A stretch of 64,000 bases of DNA from Paragorgia papillata. Taxonomy: Eukaryota; Cnidaria; Anthozoa; Scleralcyonacea; Coralliidae. The position numbers were made by a program, and so were the translations under genes. Numbering within the stretch: position 1 is the stretch's first letter; every line of letters starts with the position of its first letter. Positions 63,671 to 64,000 of the stretch are shown here, piece after piece. Location of the stretch: the NCBI GenBank assembly GCA_035771165.1, contig JAWNZC010000367.1, forward strand, positions 902,001 through 966,000, written 5' to 3'. Below the pieces are notes generated by a model, which saw nothing but the letters and a program-made list of their open reading frames with translations, had not been told where the DNA came from and did no database searches.

Positions 63671-63844
63671 GTTTCTATACAATTTTCTGGCCATTAATAT
63701 ATCCAAAAAGTTGTAAAAAACGTTTTGTCGACAAATATCGAGTACGCTAAGTTGCTAGCGGCCGTGTCTTCACTGTCTTGTATAAAAATACCGAAAAGTA
63801 GAAGAATGTTAAACTTATTATTTTATTTATGAGGTATATGTTAA

Positions 63845-63985
63845 AACAATTATTCACCTCAGTGTCGGTGAATAATGTAGATCAGTTCACCTCACTGCTT
63901 CGCGGCTCGGCGAATATCCAGCTCGCCGCTTCACGCCTCGGCGAATATCCAGTACTATTCACCTCCACTTCGGTGAATAATTGTT
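63845..63985. mobile_element. 141-bp MITE with a hairpin at each end
   Basis: A perfect 14-bp TIR, aacaattattcacc at 63845-63858 and its complement at 63972-63985. Each end also folds on itself (attcacc...ggtgaat). The centre has two ctcggcgaatatccag direct repeats. gtgaatag/ctattcacc also occurs in the dispersed repeat at 63488 and 2819, so the families may be related. Confidence 0.8.
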
Positions 63986-64000
63986 AAATATATTTATTAT

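Overview
This window looks like nuclear DNA of a marine invertebrate, most probably a cnidarian (anthozoan). The inference rests on GT-AG introns, an animal-specific host gene (the C-terminal part of spatacsin, SPG11), LINE ORF1 proteins with an SGNH-esterase domain, a Penelope-like element, a mag-like Ty3/Gypsy element, a BEL/Pao fragment, a 5S-rRNA-derived SINE and dense families of palindromic MITEs. No bacterial, phage or CRISPR feature was seen. The species cannot be named from sequence alone.

Layout. 1-8.4 kb: an 8-bp-TSD MITE, a 5S-headed SINE, a palindromic MITE, long TATC/TGTC microsatellites, and one nearly complete non-LTR retrotransposon (ORF1 intact, ORF2 broken) ending in an AATC tail. 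8.4-15.8 kb: a near-perfect 42-bp hairpin, a 2.7-kb TIR element with a 9-bp TSD and a TTAA-flanked element nested inside it, a MITE, and a palindromic tRNA-like repeat. 15.8-27.3 kb: eight + strand exons of the spatacsin gene whose splice phases all join, giving 400 codons and a stop (27242-27244); its introns carry palindromes, a 1.55-kb foldback element and SINE-like and MITE insertions. 27.3-34.9 kb: a TTAA MITE holding what looks like a first exon, a 2.3-kb TTGTG/TTGCG satellite with higher-order structure, a ZAD-like zinc-finger exon, and a decayed Penelope-like RT. 35-42.6 kb: inverted-repeat elements, including a 2.28-kb element with an 8-bp TSD and a THAP-like exon (P-superfamily candidate) whose insertion can be read against a related empty copy in the same window. 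45.7-49.3 kb: a 395-bp MITE followed by two giant palindromes (1623 bp with a 9-bp TSD; 1245 bp). 49.3-52.4 kb: a BEL/Pao relic and a Polinton/adintovirus-type packaging-ATPase relic. 52.7-59.2 kb: a short-LTR Ty3/Gypsy element interrupted by a 3161-bp TIR element flanked by CCGG. 60.2-64 kb: a Tc1/mariner-like DDE relic, a second SGNH-type LINE ORF1 relic, a second copy of the repeat at 2.8 kb, and a 141-bp double-hairpin MITE.

Only SPG11 is supported as a functional host gene. Nearly everything else is mobile or tandem-repeat DNA. The most interesting part is the nested transposon record: several insertions can be delimited to the base by target-site duplications, and several look like non-autonomous derivatives that still hold a fragment of their parent's coding sequence. 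Identity estimates were made by eye; no alignment or database search was run.
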